Source: Oopsacas minuta (lineage: Eukaryota > Porifera > Hexactinellida > Lyssacinosida > Leucopsacidae). From it: 64,000 bases of DNA. A program made the translations under genes and the position numbers. Below, piece after piece: positions 18,827 to 31,700 of this stretch. The stretch covers positions 854,555 to 918,554 of the forward strand of contig JAKMXF010000022.1 in NCBI GenBank assembly GCA_024704765.1, given 5' to 3'. The notes beneath the pieces are model-generated. The model was not told the origin of the DNA. It was given only the letters and a program-made list of their open reading frames with translations, and ran no database searches. Every line of letters begins with the position of its first letter. Position 1 is the stretch's first letter.

Positions 18827-18908
18827 TACAAAATTTAAGATCTTGTAGACCCCTGCTGTCATCTGTGGACCACCAAGGGATCCATGGACCCCTGGTTGGA
18901 AACGACTG
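18808..18908. repeat. hAT-like MITE/repeat fragment
   Basis: It contains CCCTCCCATAGACGG, two GGACC/GGACCCC words and TGGACCCCTGGTTGGAAACG. Similar material lies at 32985-33085 and, inverted, at 55028-55125. The GGACCCC...GGTTGGAAACC end style is common in hAT/Charlie-type non-autonomous elements. The left edge coincides with the end of the ACSL duplicate. Confidence 0.55.
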
Positions 18909-19515
18909 ATTTTATTCAATGATAATTTTCCACTTTAACGAACAAATCAAAATAATTGATTTGCAATAGGAAAGTGGATAAAATATAGCATCTATTTGTT
19001 CACCCAGTCTGTAAGAACCAGGTGCTTTTACTAAGATGCTGCAGATTAACCAACTTCTATCTAGTTTGCAGATAACCAGTCAATATTGTTTGTGGGAGAA
19101 TAATATATCTAACTATGCTGGGGTTCTCAACTTGGTGAATTACCCTTAATGAGGCGAAATTTGAGTTAACAAAGAAAATAATTAAACATGTAGCTATATC
19201 ATCCCAAAGAAATTTGTTCAAAATAAAATAGAACTTGGTTCAGTTCAAATGGGCTCAATAATCTTTCATAATTGTCGATCTTTTTCGACGTATTGAAAAG
19301 TACATGATTCTATGGATTATAAATAAAGTAATTGAGACGACAGAACTAGCCATCATCCCATCAAAATGATTTTCCTGGAAAACACCAATAAAATAATCAC
19401 GTTCATAAAATCTGAATTAATATCATATAATAATTTGCTGAATTGTTGGCTAATAAATATACACGACAAAGATCATATCACATCGGAAAATTTTTCTAAT
19501 TGAAGTGATCAAATA
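18909..19515. other. Non-coding, no structure seen
   Basis: This is AT-rich sequence between the hAT-like repeat and the Tc1-like MITE. No ORF, RNA gene or paired repeat ends were found. Confidence 0.4.
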
Positions 19516-19762
19516 CTTTGCCTGGCCAAAAGTATTGGAACACCCTGCCACAATTAATACCTGAAACAAAGGGTATGCTACCATAGTTGTATAAGCTAAA
19601 GATGATTTCAAAAATGTTGAACATTAATATATCCTAAAACGAATGATAACAAGCTATTGTTCTACTTTCTGCAATATCCATAGAATCTTTCAACATATTC
19701 TCATCTAATGCCACTTGTGCACAAGTTGTAAACAGTGTTCCAATACTTTTGGCCAGGTAGTG
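19516..19762. mobile_element. Tc1/mariner-type MITE with TA duplication
   Basis: The left end reads CTTTGCCTGGCCAAAAGTAT then TGGAACACC. The right end, on the minus strand, reads CACTACCTGGCCAAAAGTAT then TGGAACACTG. TA flanks lie at 19514-19515 and 19763-19764. The element is 247 bp with no intact ORF. The TGGCCAAAAGTATTGG core is a common Tc1-like terminus. It lies just beyond the 3' end of TTC21B. Confidence 0.82.
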
Positions 19763-19792
19763 TACATATAAGTGATAGGGTTACAGAGTTAA

Positions 19793-22700
19793 TCAAATAC
19801 GGAGTGATGAACGGGCCTTGTCAAGGATTTCTTTACGTATCTTTGGATAATTCGGATAAAGTGTGAGTACTTTATGACATATATCAACTGCATCTACATA
19901 TCGCTTAGCTTTGAGATAATTGAAAGCAAGCTTATAGCCAATATTTGGATTAGTTTGACTACCATGAGTCCAGGCTTTCTCATAGGATTCTGAAGCATCT
20001 TTATAAGCTTGTTCCTTCTCTGAAATATATCCGAGATATTCCCAAGCTTTTGAACAACTCTTATTATATTGAATAGCTCTCTTCAGTAGCTCATTCGAGT
20101 AATCAAATTTACCATTCTGTATATATATGTCTGCAAGTAGAAGCATACCCTGTTCATGATCTTCAGCTGTTTCGTAGTTCCACGGTAACTTACTTACTCG
20201 TTTGAGATGATTACGAGCACGTGGAATTTGTTTCAACACCATAAGTCCTGTAGCACAAGCAGTAAGCACACCTACGTGATCCTTCTCTTGACCTATCATT
20301 TCACTCAGACAGGTTACAGCTTTCTCTACACTTCCTCGCAATGTTCTAAATCAGCAGAATATTATAACTAAAATAAAGGGTTACCAAAATACAATACAAT
20401 CGATCGAAATTTTGACAATCACAATCCAAGAATCAGATCTATGTTTTTTGGATTGTTTTGAATTTTTGATTTCTTTGGATTGCTTCTTAGATTTACAAAC
20501 ACTTTCCAATCTAACCGACAATCCAATCATATTCGATGGATCCATATTTTGGATATTGCAATCTAAATATTGACAATCCAATCAAAGAAAATCAAAGCAA
20601 TTCAATCGAAATAAAATGTAGCAATCGGCAATCTACAATGGGTTTGATTGGATTTGGATTGGGAACCCTGCTTAAAGAGATAATACATTATTTACTCATA
20701 CGAAAGTAAATTTCGTATAAGTAAATGTATTCAAATACCTTGAATATATGAGAATAAGATTGTTGAGAATATCTCTACGTACTCGCATTTCATGAGATTT
20801 AGGGTTCATCTCTGTGAGAAGCTTCTCAGCTGTAGCTATCCCCTTCATATCAGTCTCATGCTGCTTATCAGTTAGAGTAGAGTTATCTTCTAGTGTGTTT
20901 CCCCCAATTGTCCTCCCATCAGGATTAATACAGATAGATACCATTAATACAGTAGCGTTGTCACCCCATACAGGATCTCTCCTAGCTTTGTTTAGAAGTT
21001 CCAGAGCATCATTAGGACAGTGAGTGTGCCACTTGAATACTCCCATACAATAACTCATTCCGGGATCATACACAGCTCTAGAGCTTGTCTTCTCAGCTCT
21101 CTCTAGCCATTCTGTTGCGTCTTTGATTTTACCAGCTCGACGCAAGAAATCCAATAGTGTTACTAATACCAAGTAATTGTTAGGTTTCCTCTGGAGAACT
21201 TCCTATGAAAATGAAACGAGTTTAGTTTATTAAACTGTTCGTTATTACATGTATCCATAGTATTTAAAGTATACCACAAACCGGTTATATAAAGCCCAAC
21301 ATACACGATGCAACTGCATTGTGTATGTTGAATTTTCCATGCAGCAAAAATTGCACGTAATATTGTTGCAACGTGTATGGTAAATGTTGCTTGCAACAAT
21401 CTTGCAAGATACTGTTGCATGGAACATGTTCTATTCTCCTGCAACATTGTTACATGAAAAATTAATTATTTCATGGAACATTGTTGCATCGTGTATGGTG
21501 TGCTTCACAATCAGATCTTTTTAACAAATTTCGTGCAAAGAATGTGTAAAATATTCGATTTCTACTGTATACCGTAATTAATGTAATTTACGTACACCCA
21601 AATGTGCAATAGCAGTATGTAACTCATTCTTTTTGAGCATGAGCTGGGCTAACATCAAGGTAGCATGTTCATTGTCTTCTTCCTGTCGTAACACAGCAGT
21701 ACACTGCTGTTGACATCCCTCTAAATCTCCATTAGACAGGAGAGATCGTGCTAATGCTAGCCTCACCTTGATTGAGTTCTCGTCCAAGTAGAGAGACTCT
21801 TTATAGTATCTGGTACCAGAATCCCAGTCTAACATATAATGTGAATAGATTTGACCAAGTTCATAGCAAATAGAAGCAGCTATCTGTTTCTGACGCGGTA
21901 AAGACTCGGGTTGATCTATCTTAACTCGTTCTACAAGCTGTTGTTGATGCTAGAAGGATTAAACAAATTATAGACATGGTTACATTTCCATTAATCAATA
22001 GAACTTCTTATCATATAAAAATCTATTCCATTTCAGCTTATACGAATTGGGCTTTCAATAAATTTCAGACGAAAAACAAATGCCAAATAAATTTGGAATT
22101 TGTATAATAAGAGAGATAAAAAGTTGTCTTCATACTAATATTTATAATTAAAGCCATTAAGGCAATTGAAAATTCTAAATCTCTTAGAGTAAATAATATA
22201 ATTATTCTAATCCCTTTCATTAGTTTAACCAAAATAGTAACTACTAGAACTCAAGAAGTAATCCAGTTTATAAGCATGTTTTCGAATGATCATTTCAAAT
22301 TTTCAACTTATGTTGTGTTTGGTGTAATAACTCTAATTCAATATAGCAATTTAACTCCAAACATAAATACTACGTACATGTGATTCCTGTAAATACTAAA
22401 TTACAATCACTTTTGATACGAATAACTACCAATTAATATTATGTAAATTGAACCTCGATCGCCCATAACTTGTTGGGGGCAAATAGTAAATTGTATATAT
22501 AAAACCTATTATTATCAATATCTATGTGTGCTAATTAAAAAGAAGCTTTAAGAAGTACAGTAGAACTCGGACGTAGTAGTTACTGACCGAGGGATACTGT
22601 ACTGTAATTTCATTCGTCTTATAATTATAGATGCATTAGAACTTGGAGAACTCGGAGACATTTCAATTGCAATGTCCTTTAACCATAGATTTATAGCTCA

Positions 22701-25700
22701 GTAATTATATGTATATCCACTCCTCCAACGACTGTTTTTCTATGATATTTTATTACACAAATTTATAACAATTCTTTTTCTGAGAAAACCAAAAGTTTCA
22801 GTTCATCATACCGATAAATAATAAGTTTATCTTTTCAATTTAGTACAGAAATTGAGTATTTAACATATTTATCGTGAAATGCCCTATTACAGAGGTAAAT
22901 TCAATGGTGTTAATTATTATAATTATCATTAAGCAAGCCAGTTAGTTAGTTGTACTGAAACTGACTTGCTTAAAGTGAAATCAAATAACGAATCCAATAT
23001 TCAATAAAATAGCATACTATTAATAGATAGACTAGATCATATACACACATGAAAGTTTGTTCAATATTTGTGGCTGAGTGACATTGCATATGTATGCAGA
23101 GTTAATTGAATTCCAAATTAGTCACAATCTGCTAATTTATACATAATTAAATCAGCTGAATTAAAAGTACTTACATGAACTTGAAACTAATCGTATTGAT
23201 TGGTTGTTATCAATCCTAACGAACTAAAGACAGCATGTACAAATCACGTATTGTAATCAATAAATACATTAAAATATTTTCAACTGATTATGACTGAAAC
23301 CTAAATAGTCAATCAGTATATTTTTCATGTCTTTATTAAAATACTTTGTGCCACATACAAACACTATATGGTATGGAGAAGTAGGAGGTATTACTTTCTC
23401 AATTATTTCTTTATTAATTCTTTTGTAGAAGATTACATCTTTGTATTTCAGAGGAAATGTCTTTTCATTGCTTTCTCCTTCTTTGGTCAGGAAATATACA
23501 ATCTTAACGTTCCAATATTCTGAGAAATCATCCAGCTGTTGTTTCAATAAAACATCTTTAGCAGTATTTACGCTGTATAGTAAATTTATTCTAGTTTCTT
23601 CGCTCTCGTTTTCCAGGATATATCTCATTACTTGGTACATTGGCGCTATTCCAGTTCCACAAGCTAACATGCTCATATACTTGTACTGATTCTGTTTAAT
23701 ATCAAAAGAACCGAATGGACCTCTGATCCTTACGATTGATCCAATAGTCCATTCTCTAACCAGCGCTGACATCCTCCCATCACAATATATTTTGATAATT
23801 AAATCAAGAGAACCAATAGAACTTAGTGAACTGATGGGGGAATACTGTCTGGTTATTGTGTGTGTATTATCCTTTGAACTTGCTTGTAATATGATATGTG
23901 AACCTGGAAACAAGTTAGATATCAAGTCCTTATCTATAAATGAAATTGTATATAGAATGACGTCATGAGTAATACTCTCCATTGCACTAATAATACAATT
24001 CAAATATGAATCAGTAGATAAGGCAAATCTGATGGGAGCACTGGGTTTAATTTGATTGAGAGATAACTTCCAGAACCTCAGCTCTTGTTCATATATATCT
24101 AATACACATGGGTTACAACCAGATCCACAACAATCTTCTGGAGAAGGAGATTGAGGTCTTCCTTGAATCTCACAGTCTCTTCCTGCCATAAATAGTGATA
24201 TATATAGCGCGGATGAATCAAGTAACAATTTGTTGACATTAACTGTTAACTACGTATGCTACACTTCAGCTCCTTGTGAAAACTATTTTCGTGTCAAATT
24301 CAGAGTCCAGCTGTCCAAAATTATTAGCTATTTTATTTTGATGCAGATATTATTAATCATATGTTTGTGAGTAGTAAATTCATATATTTATTGATTTTCA
24401 ATATTTAACTCGAAGCTAAGTAAATTTACATACGTCTGTCTTATATGCAGAATTCACTAAAGAGCAAGTCTTATTGGGCATTCCTCTTACAATTAAGTGA
24501 ACTTGAAAATAGAGCAACAAATTATAGCATTGTGTATGAGCTCTGTCTCTGAACAAGTCATAAATGGAGTACGTATTAGAGTTTTTGTTAATACGTGTAC
24601 CACTATTATCAAATAAAGACATTAAATTTAATATTTTAGTTATCTTAAACTATAAAAAAAACTATACAAGACCTTTGTTTTGATACAAAAGCAATTTTCT
24701 TGGTTTATGCAATTTCAAGTGAGTTAATAGAAGTGTCAAAGTGATGATAATCTAATTCAGCAGTTAGATAGAGTAAAGAATTTCTCATATTTTTCAATCT
24801 CTTCTCTTAATGATCTTTTTTCAGCTAAAAGCGAATTTCTAGTAGTTTGGAGTATTTCAATTTCAGTTCCATAATCAGTGATCAGACAATTATACTTATC
24901 TTTATCATTTTCTGCGTATTCTAATTTCTTCAGTCTCCTTCGCTCTCTTGAAAGAATAGATTCCATATCAATAGCTGTCTTGTATGGCAAAGAGCGAGAC
25001 TTTTCTCTGGCAATCTTACGGAGCTCAATAATAGATGAAGTAACAAGAGTATTCCTATCAATATTGAGAAAGCAAAGTACATCATCTGTTCTCTTTTTGT
25101 TTATACATCTTGTTAAACTCATTTTAATTATTGGATTTCTGTTTAGATTTAAATTTGTTATTGTTTTCTTTTTGAGTTACTTTTATAAAATCTCTTGTAT
25201 ATATATATATACGATTGAAATCACTAACATAATTTCAGTTCTGGATAATTCGCCTAAAATATTTTCATTTTTCTACTAACATACTATTGAGAAATATAGT
25301 ATTATATTGCTTTAGATATATCTTTCATTATATCATAGTTCTAGTATTATAAATACTTGTCAAACCACTACAGCCAAATTTACTGAGCAATTCATTGAAT
25401 TGCTCAGTGCATGTGAGTAGAACTAAGAGAAATGAAAGTTAACAAATATGTGAGAAGAGAATTATTAAATATTTTAATAAAAAAAGACATAGACTTATCT
25501 GCAACCTCACTAAATAACATATACGTGAAGATATGTTCTTAAATGGCATATTCTAAAATAACCATATGCTCCTTGAAGCACAAACGAGATAGCTATAGTT
25601 AATTGTCTGTTTAAATTATATTGTATTAGATAATATGACTAGACTCTACACGCGTGTATACTGATAGATAATGTGTTGTTGAATATTAACATAACATGGG

Positions 25701-28700
25701 TAAACAACAATATATATTAGAGGTAGCAACGGGTATGGTTGGAACGAGCCGGGCCCGAATTCCATTTATCACCCAATTCCGAAGCAGGCCCAAAAGGTTG
25801 TCAGTAATCAACTTTGATATCCGTGGGTCCAACCCAGATAAGAGAAATAAGATACTCCGTATTTACATTTGTGATAAAGTGTATAAGGAGTCAGGTGAAA
25901 TTATATCAAATTTAATGTCCCGTTTATCTGATAGAGTATCCGCAAGCCGCCCAGCATAACCAAGCGAAACGGTTAGTTAACTTAAAATCAAACATATCGA
26001 TTACCTCATGGACTCTTCTCCAGGTGTTTAGAGCATCATCCTGTTGTTCATTATAAACATGTACTCTAGCGAGTAGAATTAGAAGGTTAGATTCCTCAAT
26101 AGCACTTGAGAGCTCTTGTACTTTGTGTTGTCTATGCTCAGCAAGAGCTTCTGTCAATACACGAATTGCTTTGTCATAATACTTCAACTTAAAGTATAGT
26201 TCTGCTAGATCGTGTAACAACTGAGACTCTTTCTGATTCTTGAGAGCAGTCTCGTAATAATTTATTGCTTTACTAGAAATGATATACTTTAAATACAGTT
26301 ACAACCGTTAAATTATATTATTTAGAGCTGAACAGTTCATTCTCCATGACTCTAGAGGAACAAGGCAGGCCTTAGTAGGAAATGTCCGAACTTCTTAACG
26401 GTTGCAAGGAATACAAGAGTCTTCCCAACCATCAAGTACGTATAATGTATAGATACTCTTAAGACAATGTAAAGGCATAAATATGAAGGGGACATGAGCT
26501 ATACATGTGCTGATTAGTCATTATTCGTAAAGCCTGATTCGCCTACTAGTGTTTTATTATATTCGTAACAGTTTGTAAACAAAAACAAAATACTGTCTAA
26601 TGTCAACTATAATATGACAATATTCAACGAATACGAAATTCTATTTTGTTGCAAATACTGTAAATTGAAAGTTAATCTATCATTATTTATGATATTTAAC
26701 TAACAGAACCAAATACTCCAAATATAATATTAACCTGTAATTATGTGTAACCACGAGGACTTGTCCTATTTTCCGAGAGAGACTAGCATCTTTAGGATTT
26801 TTCTTGAGAACAGATTCGTATACTTCTATAGCCTTATCAGGGTTCTGTACTTTCATGTAAGCATCGCCAAGTAGAAGAATTACATAAGATTGAGGGACCT
26901 AATATTATAATCAAACATAAATATACCAGAGGCATCCGGAGGGCGAGGCCAGGTAGGGCCTGTGCCCCACCTCATTAATGTAAGTATGCTCCCAGTTTAA
27001 TAACCTATACCCGGCCAGTGACGTAATAGTATTCCACCACTGAAATATACGTACAGTATTGTTCCATAATTGATCACGAACAGTACTGAATGGTAGACAT
27101 ACCATGATTTGAATTATACGTAGATTATTATTCTCTAAATTAGGATATACAAACTGTAGATGTATCTTCTCCTAATACTCCTAAGTTGACTAAATCTACT
27201 GAATTACTCAATGTATTACATACTCAACGAATTGCTAGAAATTCAAAGGTTGATATTTCTAAGATATTCCATTCGATTACATCTTGTTCAAATTAAGTAC
27301 CGAATTTCCAGGCGCTTATTCAGGGAAAAACGTTACTTTATGATTTTATCAATTCATAAATTATTTCCATAATTCCAGAATGAATAAATAACATCTCTAT
27401 GATATATTAAAGTGTGTGTTTCTCAGTTCTCCATTTATCAACCCAAATATCTATTGTCCTTAAACACATGGTCATCTATAAATGGGTACGTTCTAAATCA
27501 GCCACTTGGGACACCTTATCAAATGATGGACAACTAGAGAACATTCTGTAACCAGAATATTAATTGATGGCTATCATATTTGTAAATAATTAAATTACGT
27601 CATAATATATTATATCAAGAAACTTAACTTTTGAGCTAAATCCCTATGAGTTTGTATGTATAATTTATTATCTTTTCTGTGGTTAAGATATATGTCTGCC
27701 ATCCTCCTAGCCGCTTCTACATAGCAAGAATCGTTTATAGTTATGCCTGCGAGTATTTTAAGTCCTTTGTCTATATCTCCACTATTTGTATGAATATCAG
27801 CTTCTGCAAGTTGAACTCTAGCCTCAGCTGGCGTACCTGTGAATAACTTTTTAGCATCTTTCATCATTCTCTCAGCTTTCTCTTTCTCTCCTGTCTCACT
27901 TAGTAATTCAGCGTATTCAAGGTAGATAGAAGCTTTATCTTGAATACCAATTGAATGAACACCTTTGATACCCTTCTTATTCCCCTCTCCCCCCTCCATT
28001 GTTAATCCAGTGAGAGATATCGCCATATTCAGGCACCTTAAAGCTTCGCCAGTATCTTTAAACTTCCGACATACCTGAAAGATAAATATATACATATAAT
28101 TTCATGTATAGTGAAATTGCAAATTACGCAAGTGATATTGAAAGTAATAAGCTGAATAAGAATTCTCGTAAGAACCTTATTAACTGCTGGCAATATATTA
28201 ATTGTTTACGTATCAGTAGATGAATTAATTTAGAATTTCGTAACTCAAATTTAGGTAAATTATATTGAAGTGTCTATTACATTATAAATGCAACTAATAA
28301 GACTTAAATAATAATATTTCAATTCTACCAATAAAGAATTAATTAACTACTTGGTAACTAGCAAACTACGTAATGCGAATGCAAATAGAGAACAAAAACT
28401 TTTACATTTACTAATGAAATCAATTCCATAAACAAAGATAATTATAACTCACTGTGTGACGTAATAGCAATAATACCGAACTGACCTGTGCTTTTACCAA
28501 TTGGTAATGAGGATTATCTCGAATATCGAAACTGAGACTTAGAGCTTGATCCAGATTTACTGATGCCTGTGTGTAATCCCCTGCAGAGATGTGTATCTGT
28601 GAAGCTAGCACGTGAGCCTCAGGAGCACCCGGGGTAGCACCAGCTACACTGTCTTCACTGCGGTTAAAACAAATGTTTAAATGTTCTAGAGCTTTGTCAG

Positions 28701-31700
28701 GTTCCCCTGACAAGAAGCTGACACGTGCTTGAAGAAGCCATGCAGACGCTATTCCCGGAGCAGATCCACAAACCGGATTCAAAAGAAAGCTTATAGACTT
28801 GAGAACTTGAGAAGGTTCCTGACTAGGTAGGAGAGGATCTGAAGGGCTAAAGCTCATCAAATCACTCACAATCTAAATAAGGACCAGAAAGCATTATGAC
28901 GTAATAGAATAATATTAAATGGAATACCAGTAGGATAAAATCAGGATTCAAAAGAGTGAAGTACTGTGCTCCTAACGGGATCCCTCTAACAACTTGGAAA
29001 TGTAGCTGAGCAGCTTCATCTAGCAAAGATAGAATAATTTCATTACTTTTATTCTGTTTTATCCCTAAAATAGCATATAAATAGGAAACTTCTGCTGATT
29101 TCCCAATGGTAGCTTGCACTTCTCCTAAAAAGTCCAGCTGTTGCTTAGCCTCATCTAACTTGCCCAATAAAACCTGACAGTGTATTGCTCCCGAGAGAGC
29201 AGCTACACTTGTATCATCAAATGAAAATGCCTAAAATTGATAAATTAACTAATTAGATATCATTTACAGATATAAGTAACATTATCTGTACCTTTTTGTA
29301 CATTTTGAGTGCATCATGAACTTTTCGTTGTAGTAGCAGTTGATAAGCTAACTCAGTTGTGTATATCGGATTGTTTGCTTTTAGAGAACAAGCTCTCTCC
29401 ACAAGAGCTAATGTTTGTGAAATAACAGTAGGAGCTCTCCCACATACTCTGCATAGAGAGAGTGATAGCTGGTAGTAGAGGTTGTGATTCTGTGGTTCTT
29501 TCCTGTCCAGGACTTGAATCAAATTTCCTATAGTCTCTACAGCGGCATAATGCTGTCCTTCTATAGCCAGCTGATGGAGAGCTTTCAGATGGATCTGAAG
29601 GAGAATGTGATATAATTCTAAATGCTGAATTAAGTATTTGCTAATAGTGAAACAAAATTTGCTCTTATATTAAATATAATATTTGTGTATACTTGTAACT
29701 TAAATTTCTGGACAATTTCAAAGAAATAAAGATCAAATGAATTTCAATTTGGAAAAAATGAATACGCAAAATTCTTTCAAAAAAAATTCAACATTTTTAA
29801 TTTGAAATATCTGTCAGAAACTTCAATGAAAGAGAGCCAATATTTCTGAGATCTGTTAAATACTCAAATATGGGAACTGAAATTAAGAGTTTCAGGTAAA
29901 ATCATAGAGGTTGAAAACATTGGAGTTATTTTTAGAAGTTTGATTGCTAAGCTGCCGGCTGCCTAAGCAAACGAAATCATTAAAATACAAATTAATTATT
30001 TACAATAAATTAGTGGTAAATTGATTTGTTGGATTTTAAGGAAAACCTTTCTAATCAAAAATATGTCATATCAGGTCTGCGCCAGCAGCATAGACATCTT
30101 TGGCGGAATATTACATCGGTAGCACCTGAGCACTAGCACATGACTTAATACCTGGCGGAAAGTAGAAAAGATGACCATGGTAGTGTGATATAACACCATG
30201 GGATCAGATGCACCACCCAGGTGTTAGCATTACTTGCGTGCTTTGACTGAAATTATGAATACCATTTCTAGGTAGTAAATAATTTTATGTGGTTTTGTAA
30301 TAGAAAACGAAATATGAACTCTAATGCTCTTATTAGATATTAATCGGAATATAGAGTAGAAGACCGATCCACTTTTAGGATGAAAGATAAGTGAATAACA
30401 AAATTAATACAGGAAATACGAAACTGAGCCAATATCCGAATTAGCTATCAATGAATTACTCTAATTTATTAAAATAAACACTCACAGCTTCAATACAATC
30501 CTGCTCTAGCACTAGTATCCTCTGACAAGTCTCCATGGCACTGTGCCATTCCTGCAACATTATCTGAAGTCTAGCCTTTTCTATTAAAGCATGTGAAGAT
30601 TTAGGAAATGTAACAACTGCCTCACTGATTACATCCAAAGCATTACTGAAATTATTCTTTAAAGTTAAGTAGCGCGATTTCCCAATAAGAGCTCCCAGGG
30701 ATCCTCCTACATATTGGTCTCCTCCACTCGTAAGTACATCCTAAACAAAGAGATTAATTAGGAAAATGAAATAATATAAATATTTGAATAAATACAATAT
30801 TCTCACTTCAAAATATTTAATACTCTTCTTGACATAAGTATCTTTATTCGAAGTCAGATCGATCCATCCTCTTAAAAGTATCCCATCTTTACTTTTGGGA
30901 GATAGCTTAAGCATTCTATCAACATACTCGCGGCTCTTCTCGTGACGACCATTCAACCATAAATACGTCGCAGCATTGTATAGAGATCTGTCAGTACAGT
31001 TCTGCCTCACCGATTTTATGCTAGACTCTATCTGAGCCATTGTGTCTTTATCGATAAATCTTGCTTTCTTATGAGCATCTCTAATAAATAAATAATGACA
31101 TAATTGCATTACTCAAATAAAACAAATTTGTAGTTGGATAAGCAGAAATATTCAAGAATGGCTAAATAATGAACATTCATTGCATCTAGATTAATATAGA
31201 TTAATCTATTGAAGTGTATTTTCATAATCAAAAGGAGAAATTGTGATACATATTAGAATAACTTGTCCAATCACATAGATAGTAGTAGGTATTTTAATAA
31301 ATGCAAAAATAATAATTTGCATTCTGTAAATTTTACTACCATATTTTCGTCATCAATTTGTTTGGTAAATACAAACAAGAACTGAAAGTCTTCGACTTTC
31401 GTTGAGACTAGTAGCATGTCGCATAAATCTCTCAACACAACTTTTAACATATTAACAAGTCAAAGAAATGTTACATATGTTAATATTTAATTAATTAATA
31501 CTTTCAATTTATAGTATATAAGCATTTTCCTTGGATTAATAATAATGTAATATTCATAGGAATCAATTTCAATATCATATCGTAATGGAACTACGTATTA
31601 AATTGCAATGTCTACATGTAATTAAATCAACACTTAATGTAACCTCGTTAACAAGGACACCAACATACGTTTAAAATTTGTTTGCTTTATAAGGAGTTTT

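Noticed and set aside
24416-24622. 68-codon minus-strand ORF between the nested genes
   Set aside because: It has an ATG start but no coding signature or homology by eye. Kept only as a possible short exon.
25696-25959. 87-codon plus-strand ORF
   Set aside because: It sits in the intron next to a TTC21B exon, with no motif and no family match.
30070-30245. tRNA or tRNA-derived SINE in TTC21B intron 3
   Set aside because: GC-richer than its surroundings, but no cloverleaf arms or B-box could be matched on either strand.
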